Source of the DNA: Gammaproteobacteria bacterium
GTDB taxonomy: Bacteria > Pseudomonadota > Gammaproteobacteria > Pseudomonadales > Azotimanducaceae
Length of the DNA: 32,835 nt
Assembly: GCA_002689445.1 (NCBI GenBank)
Contig: NZGC01000089.1
Coordinates: forward strand, 1-32,835
Reading direction: 5' to 3'
Shown here: one piece after another, positions 17,155 to 24,677 of the stretch
Numbering within the stretch: position 1 is the first letter of the stretch
Layout: each line of letters opens with the position of its first letter
Made by a program: the position numbers and the translations under genes
Notes under the pieces: generated by a model
Told to the model about the DNA's origin: nothing
Database searches by the model: none
What the model saw: the letters and a program-made list of their open reading frames with translations, nothing else

Positions 17155-17775
17155 GTGCGGTTACCTCTAGATATTACAACGGTCAAAGGTTTCTTAGATC
17201 CTGCCGAGGGCGCTGCGCTCTATGAAGCTGCGATCCAAGGATCGGCCTATGGTCCGTGTCTTGAGATCGGCTCTTACTGCGGTAAGTCAACAATCTATCT
17301 GGGGGCTGGCTGTCAACAGACGAATAACACGCTCTATGCGGTTGATCACCATCGAGGATCAGAAGAGCATCAGGTCGGCGAGGCTTACCACGATGCCGAG
17401 CTGTTTGATTCAACCCGTGGGTTGTTCAATTCTTTCCCGCAGTTTCAAGATAATTTAACGCGAGCCGGGTTGTTGGATACGGTGGTGCCAATTGTCGCGG
17501 GTTCTGGGGTCGCCGGGCGCCATTGGCGGACACCCTTAGGCCTGGTCTTCATCGACGGCGGTCATAGTCTGGCAGCAGCAACCACAGACTACGAGGTCTG
17601 GACTCCCCAGATCAAGCCAGGCGGATTGCTGGTGATCCACGATATATTCCCCGACCCGGCAGATGGCGGTCGGCCGCCTTTTGAAATTTACCAACGCGCG
17701 TTACATTCGGGAAGTTTTGAGCTGCAGCAGATGGTTAAGACGTTGGGGATTCTCAGGAAGATCGAATCTGAGTGA
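17155..17775 (+). CDS. Class I SAM-dependent methyltransferase (Methyltransf_24 type)
   Basis: A 206-residue Rossmann-fold methyltransferase. Motif I is L-E-I-G-S-Y-C-G-K-S-T at 36-46, a later acidic motif is Y-A-V-D-H-H-R-G, and L-V-F-I-D-G-G-H-S precedes P-G-G-L-L-V-I-H-D. The H-D and D-G-G-H residues are typical of the Methyltransf_24 / cephalosporin-hydroxylase-like group. Start is GTG 17155, 3 bases after the preceding small gene, with no clear ribosome site, so coupling is likely. It is convergent with a second methyltransferase/glycosyltransferase operon that may belong to the same pathway. The substrate is unknown. Confidence 0.82.
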   Translation: MRLPLDITTVKGFLDPAEGAALYEAAIQGSAYGPCLEIGSYCGKSTIYLGAGCQQTNNTLYAVDHHRGSEEHQVGEAYHDAELFDSTRGLFNSFPQFQDNLTRAGLLDTVVPIVAGSGVAGRHWRTPLGLVFIDGGHSLAAATTDYEVWTPQIKPGGLLVIHDIFPDPADGGRPPFEIYQRALHSGSFELQQMVKTLGILRKIESE

Positions 17776-17816
17776 TACATTAGACGAATCTTCGTGAATG
17801 CGTTGTCGCCCAACCT

Positions 17817-18842
17817 TTAGTGAGGGCCAAATAATTGATAAGCATTGGAGCGTGCATCCAGCGCATCGGCAGCAAGTAACACCGCGCCAGCGGTCCAAGT
17901 TGTTCGTTCTTCAGGCCAAATGGCTTGGTCCCGAAATACGTAGCCCGTCCAGTAGGCACCTTCATTATCGCGATAGGATTGGATCCACTGAAAAATTTCG
18001 GTGGCTCGTTTACGATCGCCAATCGCCATCAGTGCCATCACCAGTTCGCAGGATTCTGCAACGGTTACCCAAGGCTCATCGTTGACGCAACGACAACCCA
18101 GTTGATCGACCACAAATTCATCCCAGCGTTCGTTGATTCTTTCCCTCGCAGAGTCGCCGGTAAGGACACCGGTGAGGACAGGATAAAACCAATCCATTGA
18201 AAATCGTGCTTTGCTTTCCCAGGTTCGATCGAAAGCCTCCGGGTGATCAATCAGGGCGCGTTTTAGCTTTGCTCGAGCAGTGACCCAGTGACCACAGTCC
18301 ACCCCCTTGACTTTGGCGAGGGAGATCGCGGAGCCCAAACTATGGTAAATGGAGCTGCTCCCAGTCACCAACGCATCCTCTTGTAGACCTTTAACCGAAT
18401 CGATAGCCCAGCAAATCTCGCCCATTGGGCCTTGCATATCAATAACCAATTCAACAGCCTGTTCGACCATGGCCCAATAGCGCTCGACGACGGTCCTATT
18501 CTGGGTGACCAAATAGAGATGCCAGATGCCGGTTGCTACATAGGCAATAAAGTTTGATTCCATGCGAGATTGGTCTTTGGGCTTGCCGAATTCGTAGGTC
18601 GCGTACCAGCCGCCCGTTGGAGTCTGCATCTCAGCAAGGAAGTCATAAGCCCGCATGGCCTCCTCAATCCGACCGCAGCTAGCCAACCCCATGGCCGCTT
18701 CCGTGTGATCCCATGGATCCATGTGGCCATCCTTAAACCAAGCAATGCAGCCATCTTTCGCCTGAATCGAAACAATATAATTAGCGGTTGCACTCACCTG
18801 GTTGTTACTCAGTATTGGCAGAGCCAAAGGCGATCGGTTCAT
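17817..18842 (-). CDS. Terpene-cyclase/prenyltransferase-like alpha-toroid protein
   Basis: A 341-residue all-helical protein with QW-like repeats of the squalene-cyclase/prenyltransferase alpha-alpha barrel: Q-A-K-D-G-C-I-A-W at 27-35, Q-T-P-T-G-G-W at 73-79, and N-E-G-A-Y-W near the C-terminus. The class II cyclase motif DxDD is not seen, nor is a prenyltransferase zinc site, so it is probably not a classical cyclase. A six-hairpin glycosidase-like role is a real alternative. No signal peptide is seen. Its ATG overlaps the methyltransferase stop (ATGA), so it is the last gene of a GT4-methyltransferase-toroid operon. Confidence 0.75.
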   Translation of the reverse strand: MNRSPLALPILSNNQVSATANYIVSIQAKDGCIAWFKDGHMDPWDHTEAAMGLASCGRIEEAMRAYDFLAEMQTPTGGWYATYEFGKPKDQSRMESNFIAYVATGIWHLYLVTQNRTVVERYWAMVEQAVELVIDMQGPMGEICWAIDSVKGLQEDALVTGSSSIYHSLGSAISLAKVKGVDCGHWVTARAKLKRALIDHPEAFDRTWESKARFSMDWFYPVLTGVLTGDSARERINERWDEFVVDQLGCRCVNDEPWVTVAESCELVMALMAIGDRKRATEIFQWIQSYRDNEGAYWTGYVFRDQAIWPEERTTWTAGAVLLAADALDARSNAYQLFGPH

Positions 18843-19582
18843 ACCTTGTTACCCGGCGAAGCCTCAGGCTTTGTCGCAACGTAGTACATAACGATGGATT
18901 TGCCTAAAATTGGATTGAGCAATTTGTCCAGCCAGCGGGTTAGCCATGGGTTTTCCATCAAATCCCACACCAGGAATCGATGATAGGCATCGACCCAGGG
19001 ATGCTGGGGATCTTGTCGCCAGAACAGACATTTCAACCACCAATAAGGCACATGAAGCGAATGAGCTTTATGTCGTCGATATCGTTTAAATCCAAGACTT
19101 TCAATTTCACGATGGAGGGTATTGGCATTGAAAATTCGGACGTGACCGCCCTCAACTTGGTGGTAAGCATCGCTGAGTTGCCAACAAACCCATTCAGGAA
19201 AAGCCGCTGGTACGCTAACCGCAAGGATGCCGCCGGGTTTAATGACGCGGCGAATCTCGCTCAGAAAATCAGCATATTCTGGGATATGTTCGAGCACTTC
19301 CGAGCATATGACTTTCGAAAAGCTTTGGTCACCAAAGGGTAGGTTGTCTCCGGTGCCTTGAGTAAAGCTGACGTTGCACTGCTCTCCAGCCAGCCCTGAG
19401 AAATCGTTAAGCCGTCCCTTTGCTGTTTGCAAATCTCGATGCGAAAGATCCAAACCGATCGCGTTAAGGTCGCTGGCTAAGCCAACAGTTAGCGTATGTC
19501 GTCCCTCACCGCATCCCAGATCGAGAAGCGTATCGTCAGCGCTAAGGGCGAGATGTTCTGGTTTAATCGTATCAAGAGACAT
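18839..19582 (-). CDS. Class I SAM-dependent methyltransferase (Methyltransf_11 type)
   Basis: A 247-residue methyltransferase. Motif I is L-L-D-L-G-C-G-E-G at 19-27, followed by G-L-D-L-S, D-N-L-P-F-G-D-Q-S-F, I-C-S-E-V-L-E-H-I-P and I-K-P-G-G-I-L-A-V-S-V-P. The C-terminal part is rich in Trp, Tyr and His and suggests a hydrophobic or lipid-like acceptor, but this is inference. Its start lies 11 nt inside the end of the glycosyltransferase gene, and its stop overlaps the toroid gene start, so the three are tightly coupled. Confidence 0.87.
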   Translation of the reverse strand: MSLDTIKPEHLALSADDTLLDLGCGEGRHTLTVGLASDLNAIGLDLSHRDLQTAKGRLNDFSGLAGEQCNVSFTQGTGDNLPFGDQSFSKVICSEVLEHIPEYADFLSEIRRVIKPGGILAVSVPAAFPEWVCWQLSDAYHQVEGGHVRIFNANTLHREIESLGFKRYRRHKAHSLHVPYWWLKCLFWRQDPQHPWVDAYHRFLVWDLMENPWLTRWLDKLLNPILGKSIVMYYVATKPEASPGNKV

Positions 19583-20807
19583 GGCTAGTCGTACTCACGG
19601 TTTGGTAGAGCTTGGCAAAGCGCTGCGCCGCGACATGCCATTGGAAATCTTGCGAGATTCGAGCCTGCCCCGCTTTGGCAAGGTGATCCCGTTTCGCCGA
19701 ATCAGTTAACAAGTTGATAATAGCGTCTGCGAGGGCTTGACTGCAGCCTGGCTTGACCAAAACACCACAATCACCAACGACTTCGGGTAAAGCGCCCCCT
19801 CGAGTTGAGATGACCGGTACACCGCAAGCCATCGCCTCCCCAGCTGGAAAGCCAAAGCCCTCATACAAAGAAGGCACAACGGCGATACTGGCTCGCGCAT
19901 AAAGTTCTACCATTTCTGCATCGGAGACATTGGACTGTAATTCAATGTGCTGACCGAGATTGAGCGAGTTGATTAAACGCTCCGTTGGTCCGCCCGCCTC
20001 GAGTCGACTCAGCAGACAGAGTTTAACCGTGGGGAATTGGCGAACAACAATTTTTAAAGCATGCAGTAAAACGGAAACACCTTTGAGGGGAGTGTCGGCG
20101 CTTGCGGTCGTCATCAACCGCAGGGGTTCTCGCAAAACGCTCGGCATCGGATGGAACACTTTGGTGTCGATGCCATTGTGAATGACACTGATGCGATCGG
20201 AATCAATTTGAAAAGCATCAGCGATATCGGATCGGGCGGCATAGGACACGGTGGTCAAGTGCTTGAGTTGGCGAACCACCCGTTTTTGCATACCCAGAAA
20301 AGAATGCCATCGTCGAATCAGTAGCCGAAGTCCCCAATGGGTTTCATCCGCCAACGCCAATGCTAAATCCCGAGTGATCGGATGATGGATGGTGGTGATG
20401 ACGGGATAGCCCATGTTCTGCAACTGTAAAACGCCGTAGCAAAGACTCTGATTGTCATGAATGACATCGTAGTCAGAAGGGTGCTTGCGAAAATGATCAA
20501 CTAAACGTCTACCGAAGGTGTATGGCTCTGGAAAACCACCGGTTAAGGTCGAGCAGTATTCAAAAAAATCGGTCCAGTTGCTTAGATATCGGAGCTGAAA
20601 AGCCCGCGCATTGGGTGTGTCGGCATAGAGATCTAGACTGGGTAATTTTATGAGACTCACGCGCTCGTCAAGTTCGGGATAGGGCGGCCCGGAGATCACC
20701 TCAACTTCGTGTCCAGCCTCGGTCAAGGCAAGACTGAGGTGCCGAAGGTAAATTCCTTGGCCGCCGCTGTGAGGATTGCTGCGGTATCCCAAAAGACAAA
20801 TTTTCAT
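19572..20807 (-). CDS. GT4-family glycosyltransferase
   Basis: A 411-residue GT-B fold retaining glycosyltransferase. The N-terminus M-K-I-C-L-L-G-Y-R-S-N-P-H-S-G-G-Q-G-I-Y-L has the typical G-G-x-x-x-Y acceptor-domain loop. The C-terminal nucleotide-sugar domain has H-N-G-I-D-T-K-V-F and V-P-S-L-Y-E-G-F-G-F-P-A-G-E-A-M-A-C-G-V-P, where E-x7-E is the catalytic signature. No membrane segment is seen. The start at ATG 20807 gives the family N-terminus; ATG 20819 (four residues longer) is possible. It heads the operon with a methyltransferase and an alpha-toroid protein, pointing to synthesis of a decorated glycan or glycolipid. Confidence 0.88.
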   Translation of the reverse strand: MKICLLGYRSNPHSGGQGIYLRHLSLALTEAGHEVEVISGPPYPELDERVSLIKLPSLDLYADTPNARAFQLRYLSNWTDFFEYCSTLTGGFPEPYTFGRRLVDHFRKHPSDYDVIHDNQSLCYGVLQLQNMGYPVITTIHHPITRDLALALADETHWGLRLLIRRWHSFLGMQKRVVRQLKHLTTVSYAARSDIADAFQIDSDRISVIHNGIDTKVFHPMPSVLREPLRLMTTASADTPLKGVSVLLHALKIVVRQFPTVKLCLLSRLEAGGPTERLINSLNLGQHIELQSNVSDAEMVELYARASIAVVPSLYEGFGFPAGEAMACGVPVISTRGGALPEVVGDCGVLVKPGCSQALADAIINLLTDSAKRDHLAKAGQARISQDFQWHVAAQRFAKLYQTVSTTSHVS

Positions 20808-20977
20808 CGAATTATTCATCCCGCTGTCTGTCTGTTTTCCGCCATTGCAATCGACATGTTTTTATCACTCACGGTGAGTGGTCGGCCGCCATAGTATAAA
20901 TTCCTCACTTGAAATGCGAATTCCTGAGTCTTCGCAGCACCCATCTTCCTGACTTTTCATTCGAGCATCTGTTAATG

Positions 20978-21023
20978 TTGAATTTAATTACTGCATAATT
21001 TAAATTACATTAATTAAATTCAA
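20978..21023. promoter_or_regulatory. Candidate MetR operator: 13-bp inverted repeat
   Basis: TTGAATTTAATTA (20978-20990) is repeated as its exact reverse complement at 21011-21023 with a 20-bp spacer. The spacer holds a second palindrome, TAATTTAAATTA (20996-21007). Each arm has the LysR T-N11-A form and begins with the TGAA half of the MetR consensus TGAA-N5-TTCA. It ends 11 bp before metR, so autoregulation is the simplest reading. AT-richness weakens the case. Confidence 0.55.
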
Positions 21024-21034
21024 TATATGGTCGT

Positions 21035-21982
21035 ATGATGATTCTCGAAGTCCGGCATCTTAGAACATTGGTGGCTTTAAAGGAGACGGGCAGCTTGGTT
21101 GATGCTGCCGAGCGTTTATGTCTCACCCAGTCGGCACTGTCACATCAGATTAAAGATTTAGAAGAGCGCTTAGATTGCACCTTATTCGCGCGCAAAACTA
21201 AGCCTCCAAGATTTACCAGTGCGGGCCGGCGTTTGTTGGCCTTAGCGGATGAGATGATTCCCGCATTTAAAGCTGCTGAGCGGGATATCGCTAAACTCAA
21301 TACTGGAGAGGCAGGTCGACTGCACATTTGTATTGAATGCCATTCCTGTTTTCAGTGGTTACTGCCCAGCATTGAGTTCTATCGTCGCGACTGGCCGGAG
21401 GTCGAGCTCGATTTGACCGGCGGTTTCAATTTTGCGCCGCTACCCGCTTTGGCCCGAGGTGATCTTGACTTGGTAATCACCTCAGACCCTGTGGATTTAC
21501 CCAATATCCATTACGAGCCATTGTTTGAGTACGAAGCTAAATTAGCAGTTTCCAACCGTCACGCACTGGCGTCTCAGTCGTTTGTTGTTCCACAAGATCT
21601 AGCTGAGGAGATGCTAATCACTTATCCCGTGGACAGAGATCGCTTGGACGTATTTACCCAGTTTTTAGATCCTCTGGGGATAGAGCCTCGTGAAGTTCGC
21701 ACGGCAGAGTTGACGCCTATGATGGTGCAGTTGGTAGCCAGCGGCCGAGGCGTTGCTTGCCTACCAAACTGGGCACTGACGGAATATCTGGCCAATGAAT
21801 TACTCACGGCACTCAGAATGTCTGAAAGTGGTCTGTGGGGCCGTTTATATGCCGCCATTCGATCAGATCAACGCGAAGTGCCGTTTATGAGTGAGTTTTT
21901 GAGTACCGCGAGCAGTACCTGTTTTGAGACGCTATCGGGTATCAAACGCATTGCTAAGGTCAGTCAGTCTTTGGTCGATTAA
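21035..21982 (+). CDS. metR: LysR-type regulator MetR
   Basis: A 315-residue LysR-family regulator that closely follows MetR. The N-terminal helix-turn-helix region is V-R-H-L-R-T-L-V-A-L...L-T-Q-S-A-L-S-H-Q-I-K-D-L-E. The MetR-typical sensor motif I-E-C-H-S-C-F-Q-W-L is followed by D-L-V-I-T-S-D, Y-P-V-D-R-D-R-L-D-V-F and L-W-G-R-L-Y-A-A-I-R. MetR activates methionine synthesis genes with homocysteine as co-regulator. ATG 21035 or ATG 21038 may be used. It faces away from the glycosyltransferase gene. Its target may be itself (see the operator) and genes elsewhere; no metE or metH lies adjacent. Confidence 0.9.
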   Translation: MMILEVRHLRTLVALKETGSLVDAAERLCLTQSALSHQIKDLEERLDCTLFARKTKPPRFTSAGRRLLALADEMIPAFKAAERDIAKLNTGEAGRLHICIECHSCFQWLLPSIEFYRRDWPEVELDLTGGFNFAPLPALARGDLDLVITSDPVDLPNIHYEPLFEYEAKLAVSNRHALASQSFVVPQDLAEEMLITYPVDRDRLDVFTQFLDPLGIEPREVRTAELTPMMVQLVASGRGVACLPNWALTEYLANELLTALRMSESGLWGRLYAAIRSDQREVPFMSEFLSTASSTCFETLSGIKRIAKVSQSLVD

Positions 21983-22357
21983 ACGGATTCAGCAGTCCTT
22001 GTGGATTCGGCTGGCGGATCGCCGAATTGATGGTTGGAATGAGGATGCTGCCTTGCATGCGTCTTGGCTACCCTCAATTGTCAGGGAATTAACCGAATTT
22101 GACCTTGAAGCTAACAGGTGTCTAAACCTGCAGCGCACGTGGCAGATCAGTTCGGAGGCTAGAATCTGTGCCGAAAAGAATGCGGTCGCTGCCTGGATTT
22201 CAAGGTAGAGCCAAAACTCAGTATGCGACGATCGAACACCGGATTAGAGCGCTTGATTAAATCCGCGAGATGAAAAGTGCTGGATGAGAGACGAGGTGTT
22301 AACGCGCAGGTAATCAGTGCGAAGGGTAGAAAGGGTTAGGGCATTTTCGATTGGGGA

Positions 22358-22393
22358 TTAAAAAAGCCCCAAAATGCATCGCACTTTGGGGCT
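22358..22393 (-). terminator. Intrinsic terminator on the minus strand
   Basis: Read on the minus strand, AGCCCCAAA (22393-22385) pairs perfectly with TTTGGGGCT (22373-22365) and is followed by a run of T (22364-22360). It would stop leftward transcripts from the PNPOx-like gene or from the element at 22424-22480. Confidence 0.88.
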
Positions 22394-22407
22394 CTGTCTT
22401 AACGTGT

Positions 22408-22445
22408 GGGAGCGGACTCCGAGTTAACGTAACTCGGAGGCTCCC
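22408..22445. repeat. Long bulged hairpin (16 bp)
   Basis: The inner stem CTCCGAGTTA (22417-22426) pairs with TAACTCGGAG (22430-22439), a 10-bp perfect match with a 3-nt loop. An outer stem GGGAGC (22408-22413) pairs with GCTCCC (22440-22445); only three bases bulge on one side. No T-run adjoins it. The minus-strand mini-frame described next ends inside this stem. Confidence 0.75.
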
Positions 22446-22480
22446 TTGATAGACTGACTATTGATGGGATCACCTCCTTT
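22424..22480 (-). other. Perfect Shine-Dalgarno/16S-tail complement with a short reading frame
   Basis: On the minus strand AAAGGAGGTGATCCC (22480-22466) contains the 13-nt AAGGAGGTGATCC, an exact complement of the 16S rRNA 3' tail. An ATC codon (22465-22463) follows AGGAGG by 7 nt, the ideal distance. It opens a 13-codon frame (I/M-N-S-Q-S-I-K-G-A-S-E-L-R) ending in the hairpin. There is no ATG at this place; the frame is also open about 22 codons upstream without a usual start. It could be a leader peptide, a small protein end or an RNA element. Confidence 0.35.
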
Positions 22481-22603
22481 GCGGTCAGGGTGTTTAAAGG
22501 AGCGCAAGAGATTCCCCCTGGTCAGAATGTCCGCGCATCAATGTTCGCATTTAAGTTAATCTCAAAGGCCGTATCTGTCAAAGTATTTTCTCTTTTTGGT
22601 CGA

Positions 22604-23191
22604 TTAAGGGACCAAGGTTTCTTCTTCCCACCGGTTGTCATGCCAATGAAATTGGGTCCTAGCGTGAGGTAAATCGTTCTGGGATAAGTCAAGGCGCTCG
22701 ATGCTCTCGATGTGTAGCGCGACGCCAATGGCATCTGAGGTGGGCTCGAGTGATGACGTATCAATCCGCGCTGCATGGTCACGAAATGATTCAAGCAGCA
22801 ACGCTCGCGACTCAAAGCGAGCACTTTGGGGGGCGCGCTGCTCGTAAAAGTGATCGAGCAATTTAGCCCTTGTCGGGCGCTTGTGCCAGTTTTCTCGGAT
22901 GGAATTGGTCACCAAAACACGCGCCTCGCCTGACACACGATATTGTATTTGTAAGCTGGGGTACCACATCAACACCTGGGATCGGGATTGCTGCTGAAGA
23001 TGTCGCCACTTAGGACTACTTGCATTCACGAATACGATCAGCTGACGATGCACAATTTCTCGCAAGACCAACGTTCGGACCGTTGGCCAGTTTTGCTCGT
23101 CGACAGTAGCGAGAAAACACACGTTGGCATTGGCATCAGCCGCTTCAACAGCATTTTGTCGGTCACGATTGATCAGGTCGATGATGTTCAT
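22604..23191 (-). CDS. Pyridoxamine 5'-phosphate oxidase-like flavoprotein
   Basis: A 195-residue PNPOx-like split-barrel FMN-binding protein. It shows C-F-L-A-T-V-D-E-x-x-W-P-T-V-R-T-L-V-L-R near 25-44, then V-F-V-N-A-S-S-P-K-W, V-L-M-W-Y-P-S-L-Q-I-Q-Y-R-V-S-G-E-A-R, and a C-terminal R-L-D-L-S...R-x-Q-F-H-W. It resembles the cyanobacterial/proteobacterial PNPOx-like group more than canonical PdxH, so the substrate is uncertain; flavin- or F420-type reduction is possible. It is coupled by an ATGA overlap to the small gene upstream, and its transcript probably ends at the terminator 22358-22393. Confidence 0.8.
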   Translation of the reverse strand: MNIIDLINRDRQNAVEAADANANVCFLATVDEQNWPTVRTLVLREIVHRQLIVFVNASSPKWRHLQQQSRSQVLMWYPSLQIQYRVSGEARVLVTNSIRENWHKRPTRAKLLDHFYEQRAPQSARFESRALLLESFRDHAARIDTSSLEPTSDAIGVALHIESIERLDLSQNDLPHARTQFHWHDNRWEEETLVP

Positions 23192-23466
23192 GCTGAGTGC
23201 TCTAAAATAATGGTTTGCGAGGCGATCGCTTCGTGCCCCATATACAGCGTTAGCGTTGCAGCACTGGCTTCGATCTGAATGCGCGCGCTGACTTGTTCAT
23301 GAAACTCGTAATCGGTTTGAACTACGCTGTCGAGTCGTAGGTTAGTAGTGGTTTGACCTGAATCTCGTAATAGGCCATTGATCCACAGCTCGGCTCGTCC
23401 TGTTGAGTCATAGGTCAGACGGATATCGGCATCTCGGTGATGGCAAGAGAGGGTTGGATAGACCAT
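23188..23466 (-). CDS. Small hypothetical protein (92 aa)
   Basis: I do not recognise this family. The 92-residue product has no signal peptide or membrane helix, is rich in Thr, and reads as alternating beta strands (A-D-I-R-L-T-Y, A-E-L-W-I-N-G, T-L-T-L-Y-M-G). AAAGGA lies about 10 nt before ATG 23466. Its stop overlaps the start of the PNPOx-like gene (ATGA), so the two are co-translated and probably functionally linked. Confidence 0.7.
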   Translation of the reverse strand: MVYPTLSCHHRDADIRLTYDSTGRAELWINGLLRDSGQTTTNLRLDSVVQTDYEFHEQVSARIQIEASAATLTLYMGHEAIASQTIILEHSA

Positions 23467-23567
23467 GTTACAAGGGTCCTTTCGATCGGTTCGTCAAGGG
23501 TTCTGGATGAACGCGGGCATCAAGTACGATATGATTCGTAGTCAGAGAAATATACAGGGTAAGCAGA

Positions 23568-23735
23568 ATGAGTCAAATTGCTGAAGCAAAAACCAATGCC
23601 GCTGAAATCCTTGCAGGGCTGCGAAAACTAGGTCCCAATCGAGTGGTTGCTTTGTCGACGCACAAAACCAAGGCGTTGATAGCCGAGCTCGAGCTGAAAA
23701 CTGAAGCCTTAATCAAAGCGCTCGATGATGCCTAA
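23568..23735 (+). CDS. Small helical protein (55 aa)
   Basis: A short frame from ATG 23568 to TAA 23733-23735 with AGGG about 8 nt upstream. The product is rich in Ala, Leu, Lys and Glu (A-E-I-L-A-G-L-R-K-L, A-L-I-A-E-L-E-L-K-T-E-A-L) and would form amphipathic helices. No membrane segment and no known family was recognised. It is divergent from the PNPOx pair and 99 bases before the dioxygenase. The clean start and codon use support it as a real gene; its role is unknown. Confidence 0.6.
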   Translation: MSQIAEAKTNAAEILAGLRKLGPNRVVALSTHKTKALIAELELKTEALIKALDDA

Positions 23736-23834
23736 GGCAGAGTGCAGCGGAGCCCAAGCGCCTGTTAAGTTGGGCCAAGGCCTCGGCTCTCGATATCAGA
23801 TTGAGCGCTGCTATCAGGCGCGACTCGGGATGCG

Positions 23835-24677
23835 ATGATCATGCGGTGTAACAGAGTCGCCGGTGCATTGGGTGCTATAGTCACCGGGGTCGATTTATCG
23901 GGTCCGCTCAGTCCAACAACCCTTAATGAGATTAAGGGTGCTTTGTTAGAGCATCAAGTGTTGTTTTTTCGAGATCAACCCCTTCGTCCAGAGCACCATG
24001 AAGCACTTGCCCGCGCCTTTGGTCAACCCCAACTGCACGAAGCTTATCCTCATGTTGAGGGTCACCCTGCAATCACCATTTTAGAGAATGATCGCGACAA
24101 TCCCTCGAAGATTGAGGTGTGGCACACGGATATGACTTTCAGAGCCTGTCCACCTCTGGGGTCGATCCTGCACGGCGTTATCGTCCCCCCCCAAGGAGGG
24201 GACACGCTGTTTGCCAGTTTGTCGGCTGCTTATGCAAGCTTATCGCCGAGCATGCAGGCATTTCTTGAACAACACGAGGCGATTCACGATTTCAGCCAAG
24301 GTTTTAAAGAGTCGCTTGCAGAACCTGGTGGGCGCGAGCGCTTGGCAGATATGTTGGAGGATAATCCCCCTGTGGTTCATCCTGTGGTCGTCCAACATCC
24401 GGAGAGCAAGCTAAAGGGGCTGTATGTTAATCCGTTATTTACGGTTGCCATTAAGGGCTTATCTGCCAGCGAAAGTGATGCGATTTTGAATTTGTTGTTC
24501 GCGCACATTGCCCTACCGGAGCATTGCTGTCGATTTTCGTGGGAATCTGATTCGGTTGCATTCTGGGACAATCGGATTACGCAACACAAGCCCGTTAATG
24601 ATTATTGGCCTCAGCATCGAAAAATGCAGCGCATTACGGTTGATGATGGGCTTCGCCCGGCAAGCGATTGGCCCTAA
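23835..24677 (+). CDS. TauD/TfdA-family alpha-ketoglutarate dioxygenase
   Basis: A 280-residue non-heme Fe(II)/2-oxoglutarate dioxygenase of the TauD group. The iron ligands are visible: H97 and D99 in V-W-H-T-D-M-T-F, and H251 in R-I-T-Q-H-K-P. R262 or R266 in Y-W-P-Q-H-R-K-M-Q-R-I should bind 2-oxoglutarate. The N-terminus carries L-G-A-I-V-T-G-V-D-L. Known members release sulfite from taurine, but others act on many carboxylates, ethers or phosphonates, so taurine is not proven. ATG 23835 was taken; ATG 23841 is also possible. Its stop overlaps the convergent hydrolase by 4 nt. Confidence 0.88.
   Translation: MIMRCNRVAGALGAIVTGVDLSGPLSPTTLNEIKGALLEHQVLFFRDQPLRPEHHEALARAFGQPQLHEAYPHVEGHPAITILENDRDNPSKIEVWHTDMTFRACPPLGSILHGVIVPPQGGDTLFASLSAAYASLSPSMQAFLEQHEAIHDFSQGFKESLAEPGGRERLADMLEDNPPVVHPVVVQHPESKLKGLYVNPLFTVAIKGLSASESDAILNLLFAHIALPEHCCRFSWESDSVAFWDNRITQHKPVNDYWPQHRKMQRITVDDGLRPASDWP

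Larger units (their letters stand above)
21983..22603. other. 621-bp non-coding region with structured RNA signals
   Basis: No convincing gene was found. The left half (21983-22340) is featureless to me. The right half holds a minus-strand terminator, a long hairpin and a ribosome-binding-like sequence, all described separately. It forms the 3' region of the PNPOx-like transcript unless it has its own promoter. Confidence 0.5.

Noticed and set aside
21924-22208. A 94-codon plus-strand frame after metR
   Set aside because: It starts inside metR in another frame, has no ribosome site and no recognisable family.
22466-22480. Plus-strand GGATCACCTCCTT as a remnant of a 16S rRNA 3' end
   Set aside because: Only 13 nt match; the flanks do not resemble 16S rRNA or a spacer, so it is better read as a ribosome-binding sequence on the minus strand.
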